Shown: in pieces, positions 32,685 through 42,344 of the stretch | Numbering within the stretch: position 1 is the first letter of the stretch | Layout: each line of letters begins with the position of its first letter | Origin: Gracilaria domingensis | Taxonomy: Eukaryota > Rhodophyta > Florideophyceae > Gracilariales > Gracilariaceae | Direction: 5' to 3' | Assembly (NCBI GenBank): GCA_022539475.1 | Contig: VCMS01000125.1 | Coordinates: 1 to 64,000 of the forward strand | Length of the DNA: 64,000 nt | Made by a program: the position numbers and the translations under genes | The notes under the pieces: generated by a model | Databases searched by the model: none | Told to the model about the DNA's origin: nothing | What the model saw: the letters and a program-made list of their open reading frames with translations, nothing else

Positions 32685-33488
32685 GGCTGGGCCCATAACC
32701 TGATGGAGCTTATAGCTGGAAAGGGAAGGTTGAGAGAAAGGATGGGGGGAATGAAAGGAAGTTCGCCAGCTCTGGCTCGGAATTTACTTGGAGGTGCTCG
32801 AGTCACCGCTTATATAGAACTACTTTGCGCAACCATCGCAAACCTCCAACTCCAAGCAATACCTAAACCACTAGCTAGAGACACTCAATACTACCAATCA
32901 TCTTCTCACATAACATGGTAACACTCTCATACTATCATGGCAGCTTACAACAACAAAGCACATCAACGCACAACAGTGCACAACAGTGCACAACAAGTTA
33001 CGTGCCTACACATAACCATCACCATGCACACATTCACATAGTGCCAACACACTGTAATCCATACACCACACCATAACAGTTACGTACAAGCTCACCAACA
33101 ACACTTCACCACAAACTCACTCCAAGTCCTACGTCACCAACAACACCACACTGTAATCCTCTTGACACCGCATCAACTCTTCACCATAGTGCCCAAGATG
33201 CACCAAGCTGTCCTACATGTCCACGTACATACGTGTGTACCCTGTGCATCATGTACAGTATGCCCAGTGTACTAGCTACACACGTGTACCCCGGAAACAA
33301 CCCATTAGCGCCACAACATCTGTACGAACCACAATGCATATGACCATTTGCAGTAGCCAATCAGAAGCCTGTTTCACGTTGAGTTTGCGCAGAGGCGCAT
33401 ATGCGCTTTTCCAACGACACCCTCCAAAACAGCCCACGCTCTCCAGCACTTTTGGTTTTCAGTGACAGCACAGGGTCAACATCCAACA

Positions 33489-33646
33489 CCAGGAATCTTA
33501 GTTCCTTATGTACCCGATCGCTTGCAGTTTGTTGTTGTTATGCTCGCGTCTCCGGGGGTCAGGGGTCCGACTCCCTAGGGTACCAGGAATCTTAGTTCCT
33601 TATGCACCCGATCGCTTGCAGTTTGTTGTTGTTATGCTCGCTACAG
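33489..33646 (+). repeat. Tandem duplication of leader sequence at the start of D (right copy)
   Basis: A 58-bp segment (33489-33546) recurs at 33583-33640, with one base change noticed (TGTACCC versus TGCACCC), separated by 36 bp of leader. The left D copy has it once. It directly follows the end of the A4 5' LTR. Confidence 0.75.
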
Positions 33647-34428
33647 TTCAGGAGGTGGAGTGTTTCCTGCCTGAGACTGTGTGTGTGAGATTCGTTTATG
33701 ACACTTCCTGGGTGTTTGTTGTTGAACATGTCTGAGCTCTTCTTTGTATCAACTTTGGAAAGTTGCGATGTTACTTGTCCTCTGTTATCGTGACTTCCTT
33801 ACGCAGGCTCAGAAGGTTGCCGTTATGTATGCCCGGGATGTGTGCTGTGCTCTTCGCTTTACTTATGTTGTACCGGAAGGTTGCTATTTGTTTGCATGTC
33901 CGGTGTGTATGGAAGAGCTGTTTGACTCAAAATGTTGAGTGTTTCATGCCTGAGTGTGTTATTGATCACTTGTGATGTGTGTTTTGCTCTCCATGTTGTT
34001 CTCATGTTACCAGAAGGTTGTTACATGTATGCATGTCTGGGTTATGGAAGAGCTGTTCGATTCAAGAGGTTGAGTGCTTCATGCCTGAGTGTGTAGAACA
34101 TCATTTTGTATGGACGGGGCCTGGAAGGTTGTCATTTTGCAAGTCCAGGATGCCTGTGTTGCAATTCTCTTTGTGTGTTATTCACGGAAGGTCGCCGTGA
34201 TTTTGCATGTCCGCTGTTTGAAGAGATTTGTTGAGCTTGAATGTTGCTCTCTTTTGCATGTCCAGCTGTTACGAAGGTGATGTTGAACTGGAAGGTTGCT
34301 ACTTGTTGCATGTCCGGTGTTCAGAAAATCGGTCTTGAACCAGAAAGTTGCGTCTGTTTGCATGTCTGGTTGAAGTACTCTGATTAATGGTGCTCCGAGA
34401 GGTTGTTACGTGTTACATGCTCGGAGCA
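33647..34428 (+). repeat. Array of about 12 variable-stem hairpins (element D, right copy)
   Basis: Inverted copy of the array at 427-1345, here in sense orientation. Units include ACCGGA/TCCGGT (33872-33904), CCTGGA/TCCAGG (34120-34149), AACCAGA/TCTGGTT (34338-34371) and TGCTCCGAG/CTCGGAGCA (34391-34428). All have the loop motif AGGTTG...GCATG (one with AAGTTG). Some units have lost pairing relative to the left copy, e.g. ACTCAAA/CCTGAGT near 33925. One higher-order unit fewer is present than on the left. A further degenerate unit with TCTAGA arms lies near 34442-34480. Open frames across it are not conserved as protein. Confidence 0.7.
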
Positions 34429-34909
34429 ACATTTGTTTTCGGTGTCTAGAATGTGGTCACTTGTGGACGTCTAGATCCCTTTTGTGAAGGACTCTGAGGT
34501 GCATTTTGGTTCCGAGAGAAGTTCAAAGCCAGTGAGAGAGGGAGGGTGTCAGAGTAACATCCTCAGACTTAGGCTCTCACTGTCTGTTGTTGATGTCTGT
34601 TTGAACCGGAAGCCGTTGCCTTCGTTGCCATACGAAGGATGAGTAGGAAGTTCAGAGTGTGTGACAAAAGGAGGGTGTTTCCAGAACATGCGAATCGTAC
34701 AGAACAGAACTATGATCTTGGTATACTGGTAGAACGGTACACCCGTGGACTTGGACACACACAAACTGCACTTGATGTCTGGTTGTCGCCGTTTGACATT
34801 GTCAGATTTCAGTGCGGTACCGTTGTGTTCCTCACCACCCAACGTGTTACTTTGCATGTACTTGGCCAGCAGCAGCGCTGGTTGCTTGAAGTCAGTAACA
34901 GAGGGAGGG
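34429..34909 (+). other. Region with three successive polypurine-tract-like motifs
   Basis: GAGAGAGGGAGGG+TGTC (about 34537-34552), AAAAGGAGGG+TGTT (about 34666-34680) and AGAGGGAGGG+TGTT (34900-34911). Each is preceded by a GAAGT(TC)A-type string as at the copia-A 3' end. Only the last is followed by a recognisable LTR. No gene is supported. Confidence 0.5.
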
Positions 34910-35904
34910 TGTTGGCAGTCATGCTGTCACTGACATCAAGCAGCTGAGATGTGTGAAGTCTAGAATGGTACCTTGCTATGTGAAAGCGAGATTGATGTTG
35001 TTCTGTTTGTTATACTATGGTGGTCGTGTGGTATACGCAGTATGGGTTGAACGTTTTTGGCTACACTGGAACGCTATCGTTCAGCTCTGATGACCACAAG
35101 GTACAACGATGACAGGTTGTACAGTGGTCATGAAGTACAGGGTTGAAGGCTATGTATATGCACACAAGGTACAGGTAGCAGCACTGTCAGTCTTGTGAAG
35201 TTTACACCATGTTTGAGTTGTGCTACATGCAAATGTGTGTGTATGGATGAATGGAACATGTTGCAGCTAAGAGACTGACGTCATGTGGTTTACAGGTACT
35301 TGTTGATGATGTGGGACTTGGGTACCTGGCACGTACACATTACGGTGTCGTGTAGGGATTACAGCGCGCAAGCAACACGTGAAGTGTGGTGTCATGTTCC
35401 GTAAGCATGTCTGGTCATAATGGTGAGGTGTTGCATTGTGTGTATGCATGGTCGCGTTGCTATGGTCTGCTGTCATATTGTTGACTGCATTGATGTGTGG
35501 TGCTTGTGGTGTGCTGCAGAAATGTGTCGGTACACTCTCAGGGACGTGCATGGCTGCTACATTGGTGTGCATTGTTGTGCATTGTTGTGCACTGCTGTGC
35601 AGTGGTGTATGGAATTGTTGTGCATTGTTGTGCACTGTTGTGCGTTGTTGTCCATTGCTGTTGTAAGCGGTTTGGCACTGTTACCATGTTATGTCCGTTG
35701 ATGATTGGTAGTATTGAGTGTCTCTGGTTAGTGGGTTGCATGTTGGGCAGAATTGGGGTCGCATGATGGTGTAGCGAGGAAGTGCTATATAAGTTGTGAC
35801 TCAAGCACCTCCAAGTAAATTCCGAGCCAGAGCTGGCGAACTTCCCTTGCATCCCCCCATCCTTCCTCATGTCAACTTTCCGATCCCAGCTATAACCTCT
35901 AACA
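34910..35904 (+). repeat. Type-C LTR (995 bp), 3' LTR of element D right copy
   Basis: TGTTGGCAGTCATG...CTCTAACA. The last about 170 bp (CTATATAAG box, CTCCAAGTAAATTCCGAGCC) are homologous to copia-A LTRs. The 5' 410 bp are unrelated and match 3262-3671. A run of TTGTGCATTG-type repeats lies at 35570-35660. The GCGCATATGCGC module of the other LTRs is absent. It is joined at 35905 to copia-B coding sequence. Confidence 0.65.
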
Positions 35905-36287
35905 TACGCAGATAGTGGAGCGACCTCGCACTACTTCCATTCGCCTTCTGTATTCGTTCCTAGCACACTGCATGACGTGGAGGAGCGTGTTATACAGCTC
36001 GCGGACAAGACCTGTGTGTCTGCAACTCAACGTGGAGATGTGATTTTGCCTTTCGAGAACGTGAATCCACGTCTGACCGATGCGTTATTGGTTCCCTCCA
36101 TGGAGTACAACTTGGTTTCAGTGGGGTGCTTAGCCGACAAACAGATTGAATCTCGTTTCCGTTCTTCAGATGTTCGTCTGATCCATGACAATGGTCTGCA
36201 CATTGGGTTAGGAAATCGCGATAAACGTTCCGGACTGTACACTTCGCCGGAACCGATAGTGCAATTCACTAATGACCGCGCTCTTAT
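35905..36287 (+). pseudogene. Copia-B fragment B3 (protease region)
   Basis: The frame reads YADSGATSHYF, then VIQLADKTCVSATQ, VPSMEYNLVSVGCLADK and SGLYTSPEPIV, nearly identical to residues just after the protease motif of B1 (13301 downwards). It is bounded by the type-C LTR at 35904 and by a copia-A LTR at 36288. Confidence 0.8.
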
Positions 36288-37065
36288 TGTTGGATGTTGA
36301 CCTTGTGCTGTCACTGAGAACCAAAAGTGCTCGGGAGCATGGGCTGTTTTGGAGGGTGTCGTTGGAAAAGCGCATATGCGCCTCTGCGCAAACTCAACGT
36401 GAAACGGGCTTCTGATTGGCTACTGCAAATGGTCATATGCATTGTGGTTCGTACAAGTGTTGTGGCGCTAATGGGTTGTTTCCGGGGTACACGTGTGTAG
36501 CTAGTACACTGGGCATACTGTACATGATGCACAGGGTACACACGTATGTACGTGGACATGTAGGACAGCTTGGTGTAACTTGGGCACTATGGTGAAGAGT
36601 TGATGCGGTGTCAAGAGGATTACAGTGTGGTGTTGTTGGTGACGTAGGACTTGGAGTGAGTTTGTGGTGAAGTGTTGTTGGTGAGCTTGTACGTAACTGT
36701 TATGGTGTGGTGTAGGGATTACAGTGTGTTGGCACTATGTGAATGTGTGCATGGTGATGGTTATGTGTAGGCACGTAACTTGTTGTGCACTGTTGCGCGT
36801 TGATGTGCTTTGTTGTTGTAAGCTGCCATGATAGTATGAGAGTGTTACCATGTTATGTTAGAAGATGATTGGTAGTATTGAGTGTCTCTAGCTAGTATTT
36901 TAGGTATTGCTTGGAGTTGGAGGTTTGCGATGGTTGCGCAAAGTAGTTCTATATAAGCGGTGACTCGAGCACCTCCAAGTAAATTCCGAGCCAGAGCTGG
37001 CGAATTTCCCTTCATTCCCCCCATCCTTTCTCTCAACCTTCCCTTTCCAGCTATAACCTCCATCA
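36288..37065 (+). repeat. Isolated copia-A LTR (778 bp)
   Basis: TGTTGGATGTTG...CTCCATCA with no adjacent copia-A interior. Its left flank is copia-B in plus orientation, its right flank copia-B in minus orientation. Its right junction with copia-B (CATCA|ATGACGGG) is the mirror image of the one at 41537/41538. Confidence 0.8.
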
Positions 37066-37553
37066 ATGACGGGTTCGGGCAAAGTAAACAGGCCAGAACG
37101 TTTATCGCGCTGTCCGCACCCGATGACCAAGCCATTTTCATGAATCAGGCGAACTTCACGTGCACGGAACCGAGACTCAATAGACTTGTCGGCAAGGCTC
37201 CCAACAGAAACTAGGTTGTACTCCATGTCAGGCACGAGTAGTGCGTCAGTCAACCTTAGATTCACATTTTCAAAAGGCAGAATAACATCTCAACCTTCGT
37301 CGCAGACACAGTACTCTTTTCCGCCAACCGTATGTGTCGCTTCTCCAATCCGTGCAATCAGCTTGGAACGAAGGCAGCTGCAGAGTGGAAGTAATGAGAA
37401 GATGCTCCACTGTCTGCATAAGTGTCCATCTCCCGTTGTGCAGCTGGCAGGACTGTTGCCTTTTCGAATGACATGCCTGTAATCTCTATCTTGGAGGACT
37501 TACCAGCCGACTATGCTGACGCTTTAGATCCTCCGGACTTGTCCTTCGCCTTC
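37066..37553 (-). pseudogene. Copia-B fragment B4 (Gag end to GAG-pre-integrase region)
   Basis: Minus-strand sequence matching B2 (41050-41537): SSKIEIAGMSFEKA, then MEYNLVSVGSLADK and SGLFTLPEPVID. The frame is broken as in B2. With the LTR at 36288 it forms an inverted duplicate of 41050-42324. Confidence 0.75.
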
Positions 37554-38282
37554 TAACGCAAGGCGCGTAGGTTAGACGAGGGGAAGTGACAAGGACACAA
37601 ACAAGAAGAGTAGAATAAGTAAAGGGGGTAGGCCACCTTCGACCGAGTTTAGTGATCGGGGACAATCGCAACCTACTAGTACTAACCGCCCACCGCCGCC
37701 GTCGCTGCATGCGACATAACAGCACACGCTGTCAAAGTGTACACCTTGACAACGAAAGCGCGCGCAAATCATAATACGAATTCAAAACAACTAAATCAAA
37801 CCGCGCCAAATCCAATGCCAACTCCATGATCCATAAATCGCTCTAAAAAATCAACAATTTCCATCTGGCGCAACAAACCTCCTCGCGCAGCTCAGAATCG
37901 CACATTCGCTCAAAAACCGTTCGTACTAGCCTAGAATCGCACATAAAGCAAAACCCACCCAGAACAGCCTGTATTTGCACATTCTCAGCTACTGCATAAC
38001 TGGCCAGCACTAGCACACTTCAGCCAATCACAGCGCACCACTTGTAGCATCCGCCACTCCTGCCCCATACAGCCAGGCACACTTGTCTATACTACGTTGC
38101 ATACACGCATTTGCGGTAGCCAATCATATTGCAGTATCACGTTGGGTTTTCGGAGAGGCGCATATGCGCTTTTCGCGCGAGGGTGCCCAAAAGTGCCCAT
38201 GCACCCCTGCAACTTTGTGTTCCAGGTAATTGGAGACACATTGAAGGACTGCCAGGCACTCGACCCTTTCCAAACATCAACA
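37554..38282 (-). repeat. 3' LTR of copia-B fragment B5 (729 bp)
   Basis: On the minus strand it starts TGTTGATGTTTGG at 38282 and ends GCGTTA at 37554. The polypurine stretch GAGGAAAAG precedes it (minus). It is inverted relative to the LTR at 38698. Confidence 0.75.
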
Positions 38283-38697
38283 CTTTTCCTCGAGTTTCTG
38301 ACCAAGACCAATTCTTTCCATAATGGCCTGGGCGTCCAGGGGACCTAGAGGCTTTGTCAGGATGTCCGAGTCGTTCAATTTACTTGGGAAATACAGCACC
38401 ACAATAACAGACTCCTTGACCAGTTCCCTAATAAAGTGCAGCTTGACATCAATATGTTTGGCACGACCAGAAGGACAACGCTCGCCTGCACTCCAGTCTA
38501 TGGCAATCTGATTGTCAGAGTGCATAGGAACAGCCCGGGGACTATCCAGACCAATCTCAGAGAGTACACGCCTCATCCACACAACCTCCTGAGCCGCCAT
38601 GGTTAGGGCGTAGCACTCGGCCTCAGCAGTAGACAGAGCAACCGAAGCCTGCTTCTTGGCACCAAAGAATACCACTGCAGATCCGAACTTGATCATG
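38277..38697 (-). pseudogene. Copia-B fragment B5 (RNase H C-terminus)
   Basis: 139 codons of the C-terminal copia RNase H: KQASVALSTAEAECYAL, VVWMRRVLSEIGL, DNQIAIDW, HIDVKLHFIREL and DILTKPL. The frame runs through the polypurine tract and ends on TGA inside the first six bases of the LTR (TGT TGA). It is cut at 38697 by the 5' LTR of B2. It supplies the RNase H portion missing from the other copia-B copies. Confidence 0.8.
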
Positions 38698-39442
38698 TGT
38701 TGATGTTTGGATAGGGTCGAGTGCCTGGCAGTCCTTCAATGTGTCTCCAATTACCTGGAACACAAAGTTGCAGGGGTGCATGGGCACTTTTGGGCACCCT
38801 CGCGCGAAAAGCGCATATGCGCCTCTCCGAAAACCCAACGTGATACTGCAATATGATTGGCTACCGCAAATGCGTGTATGCAACGTAGTATAGACAAGTG
38901 TGCCTGGCTGTATGGGGCAGGAGTGGCGGATGCTACAAGTGGTGCGCTGTGATTGGCTGAAGTGTGCTAGTGCTGGCCAGTTATGCAGTAGCTGAGAATG
39001 TGCGAATACAGGATGTTCTGGGCGGGTTTTGCTTTATGTGCGATTCTAGGCTAGTACGAACGGTTTTTGGAGCGAATGTGCGATTGTGAGCTGCGCGAGG
39101 AGGTTTGTTGCGCCAGATGGAAATTGTTGATTTTTTAGAGCGATTTATGGATCATGGAGTTGGCATTGGATTTGGCTCGGTTTCAAATCGGTTGATTTAG
39201 TTGTTTTGAATTCGTATTGTGATTTGCGCCCGCTTTCGTTGTCGAGGTGTACACTTTGACAGCGTGTGCTGTTATGTCGCATGCAGCGACGGCGGCGGTG
39301 GGCGGTTAGTACTAGTAGGTTGCGATTGTCCCCGATCACTAAACTCGGTCGAAGGTGGCCTACTCCCTTTGTTTGTTTTACCCATCTTGTTCACATTTTT
39401 CTCACTTCCCTTCGTCTAACCTGCGCGCCTTGCGTTACGTTA
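38698..39442 (+). repeat. 5' LTR of copia-B B2 (745 bp)
   Basis: TGTTGATGTTTGG...CGTTACGTTA. The palindrome GCGCATATGCGC is at 38811-38822 and GATTGGCT at 38855-38862. It has an extra CGTTA at its end compared with the other copia-B LTRs. Confidence 0.75.
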
Positions 39443-40144
39443 GGTTACGGGCCCAGAGCGTCGACTCTTCGCAGACGTCATGCTCTTCTACTGATTTCTC
39501 TTTTGAATTCTACGAAGTTTTGTTTTCTTGCGACAGGTACGCGTTGCGAGCGAGCGAGCGAACAGAAGCATCGCGCTGATTTCCCGCAAGCGAATAGCAG
39601 GGGCTAACTGGTGAACGCATATCTTTGGCTACTAACCTCCCTGGGACGTCTCGTAGGGATTGTAAAGCCCCTCGCTCTGAAGAACGCAGAGCAGGGTAGG
39701 TCAAGAAGAACTCGTGCCTCACCTGGAGAGAGTAACCAGGGACCAGAGGTTCGGACCTCTAGGGTAACCGGATATTAGATCCTGACAGTGGACCCGCTGC
39801 TTCTTCTTCTTCTTGTTGTTTCCGGGTTGAGTTCTGTCTCACCCGTGAGTATACTCCAGGCGTCGAGTACCCGAACTCCGCCTGTGGTCGCGTACGGGAC
39901 GCGTCCCGACGAGCGTTGTAGACCTGGTTACACGGTCTCCGCTGGCGCCCTCGCTGTTGAGTGTTGAGAATACTCCACTCCAGCCTTTACCCTCTTGTGT
40001 AACTGAAGCATTGATTCCCTCTTTCCGCTTCTTTGTTTGTGTTTTTGAGATTTGTTCTTCACTTCCGAGCTGGTTCTCTACTTTTCTTGGCTTGGTTGCT
40101 ACCTGTTTTTCTGATTCTGGCTGTCCACCACCAGGTCTTTCGTC
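39443..40144 (+). other. PBS and leader of copia-B B2
   Basis: The PBS GGTTACGGGCCCAGAG (39443-39458) has one change from the initiator tRNA-Met complement. The leader contains CCTGG/CCAGG (39722-39740) and AGAGGT-TCGG-ACCTCT (39745-39760), about 390 bp before the ATG. No gene is supported. Confidence 0.7.
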
Positions 40145-41537
40145 ATGTCTGACTCCGAAAAGGAAACGGATACCAACTCTGGTGTGAAGATTCTTCGCTT
40201 CTATGGCAAGCGTGGTGAGGATTACGCACTCTGGAGGCACCGACTTCGTGCCGCCTGTCGCATCAAAGGTGTCTGGAATGTGGTTAACACTGATGCTGAG
40301 CAGTCTATTTCAACTGAGACGACCGGTACTGATGGTCAGGGATCATCTGTTGATGCCATTCGCACGCTATCCAAACGCGAGAAGGCTTGTGGAATCATCA
40401 TCTGTGCACTTGGTGATGCTACTCTACGTGTGGTTATGGACGTGGATGACGATCCGGCAAAGATGCTCAAGTTGCTGGATGCACGCTATGCTTCGAATCG
40501 TACGGTTTCTAGGATTGCCGTTCAGACCCAACTATTCCGTATGACATATAATGGGCAGAACATGTCCGAATACGTCGACCAATTCACGGCTCTGTTCTCG
40601 CAGTTGGATCGTATGGGCAAGGATGCTGCCATTCCCGAATCTCACAAAGCTCCCATGTTGTTGGCTTCTATTGATCCACAGAGCTCATTGGAGTCCACGG
40701 CTGCCGCATTACGTACCAAGGAGATCTCTGAGTTGACGTGGGACTATGTTGCTACCACCCTCATCGATGAATATAATGCACGTCATATGACTACTGGTCG
40801 CAGTCGCAACCGCAAGAAAGGAAAGGGAAGAGGTTCCAACAAGTCTCATGGTACCTCCTCTATCACACATCATCGAGATGGTAATGATTCGGATGATGTT
40901 TCTGGTACACATGCACTTGCAGCAGCCAGTGGCAGCGGGTATCACTGTGACTTTTGTGGTCGAGATGGACATACCAAAGACCGTTGCTGTGTAAACCCGG
41001 ACAATCCTGACAACCATCTGCCTCAGAGCATACTCGACAAGTTGGCTTTTAAGGCGAAGGACAAGTCCGGAGGATCTAAAGCGTCAGCAAAGTCGGCTGG
41101 TAAGTCCTCCAAGATAGAGATTGCAGGCATGTCATTTGAAAAGGCAACAGTCCTGCCACCTGCACAACGGGAAATGGACAATTATGCAGACAGTGGAGCA
41201 ACTTCTCATTACTTCCACTCTGCAGCTGCCTTCGTTCCAAGCTGATTGCACGGATTGGAGAAGCGACACATACGGTTGGCGGACAAGAGTACTGTGTCTG
41301 CGACGAAGGTTGAGATGTTATTCTGCCTTTTGAAAATGTGAATCTAAGGTTGACTGACTCACTACTCGTGCCTGACATGGAGTACAACCTAGTTTCTGTT
41401 GGGAGCCTTGCCGACAAGTCTATTGAGTCTCGGTTCCGTGCACGTGAAGTTCGCCTGATTCATGAAAATGGCTTGGTCATCGGGTGCGGACAGCGCGATA
41501 AACGTTCTGGCCTGTTTACTTTGCCCGAACCCGTCAT
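40145..41537 (+). pseudogene. Gag and protease region of copia-B B2, truncated
   Basis: ATG 40145 (MSDSEKETDTNSG) opens a 366-codon frame: Gag, CCHC knuckle (CDFCGRDGHTKDRC) and protease start (YADSGATSHYF). It ends at TGA near 41243 within what is VPSTL in B1. The frame resumes shifted at about 41338 (MEYNLVSVGSLADK...LPEPVID) and is cut at 41538 by an inverted copia-A LTR. RT, integrase and RNase H are absent. Confidence 0.85.
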
Positions 41538-42324
41538 TGATGGAGGTTATAGCTGGAAAGGGAAGGTTGAGAGAAAGGATGGGGGGAATGAAGGGAAGTT
41601 CGCCAGCTCTGGCTCGGAATTTACTTGGAGGTGCTCGAGTCACCGCTATATAGAACTACTTTGCGCAACCATCGCAAACCTCCAACTCCAAGCAATACCT
41701 AAAACACTAGCTAGAGACACTCAATACTACCAATCATCTTCTAACATAACATGGTAACACTCTCATACTGTCATGGCAGCTTACAACAACAAAGCACATC
41801 AACGCACAACAGTGCACAACAGTGCACAACAAGTTACGTGCCTACACATAACCATCACCATGCACACATTCACATAGTGCCAACACACTGTAATCCATAC
41901 ACCACACCATAACAGTTACGTACAAGCTCACCAACAACACTTCACCACAAACTCACTCCAAGTCCTACGTCACCAACAACACCACACTGTAATCCTCTTG
42001 ATACCGCATCAACTCTTCACCATAGTGCCCAAGATACACCAAGCTGTCCTACATGTCCACATACATACGTGTGTACTCTGTGCATCATGTACAGTATGAC
42101 CAGTGTACTAGCTACACACGTGTACCCCGGAAACAACCCATTAGCGCCACAACACTTGTACGAACCACAATGCATATGACCATTTGCAGTAGCCAATCAG
42201 AAGCCCGTTTCACGTTGAGTTTGCGCAGAGGCGCATATGCGCTTTTCCAACGACACCCTCCAAAACAGCCCATGCTCTCCAGCACTTTTGGTTTTCAGTG
42301 ACAGCAATGGGTCAACATCCAACA
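41538..42324 (-). repeat. 3' LTR of A5 (787 bp)
   Basis: On the minus strand it runs TGTTGGATGTTG...CTCCATCA. The polypurine tract AGAGGGGGGG is at 42325-42334. Its outer junction to copia-B is the same as that of the isolated LTR at 37065. Confidence 0.8.
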
Positions 42325-42344
42325 CCCCCCCTCTGTCACTGACT

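Larger units (their letters stand above)
26596..33488 (-). mobile_element. Full-length copia-A element A4
   Basis: Minus-strand element of 6.89 kb: 5' LTR 32701-33488 (788 bp), PBS 32685-32700, leader 31429-32684, gag-pol 27394-31428, polypurine tract 27374-27383, 3' LTR 26596-27373 (778 bp). The flanks GAAGG (left) and CCAGG (right) do not match as a target duplication: A3 gag-pol lies left and element D right. The ends may have been altered by recombination after insertion. Confidence 0.85.

Noticed and set aside
35267-35870. His/Thr-rich minus frames and Cys/His-rich plus frames in the type-C LTR
   Set aside because: They are generated by TTGTGCATTG-type repeats in the LTR; no conserved domain.
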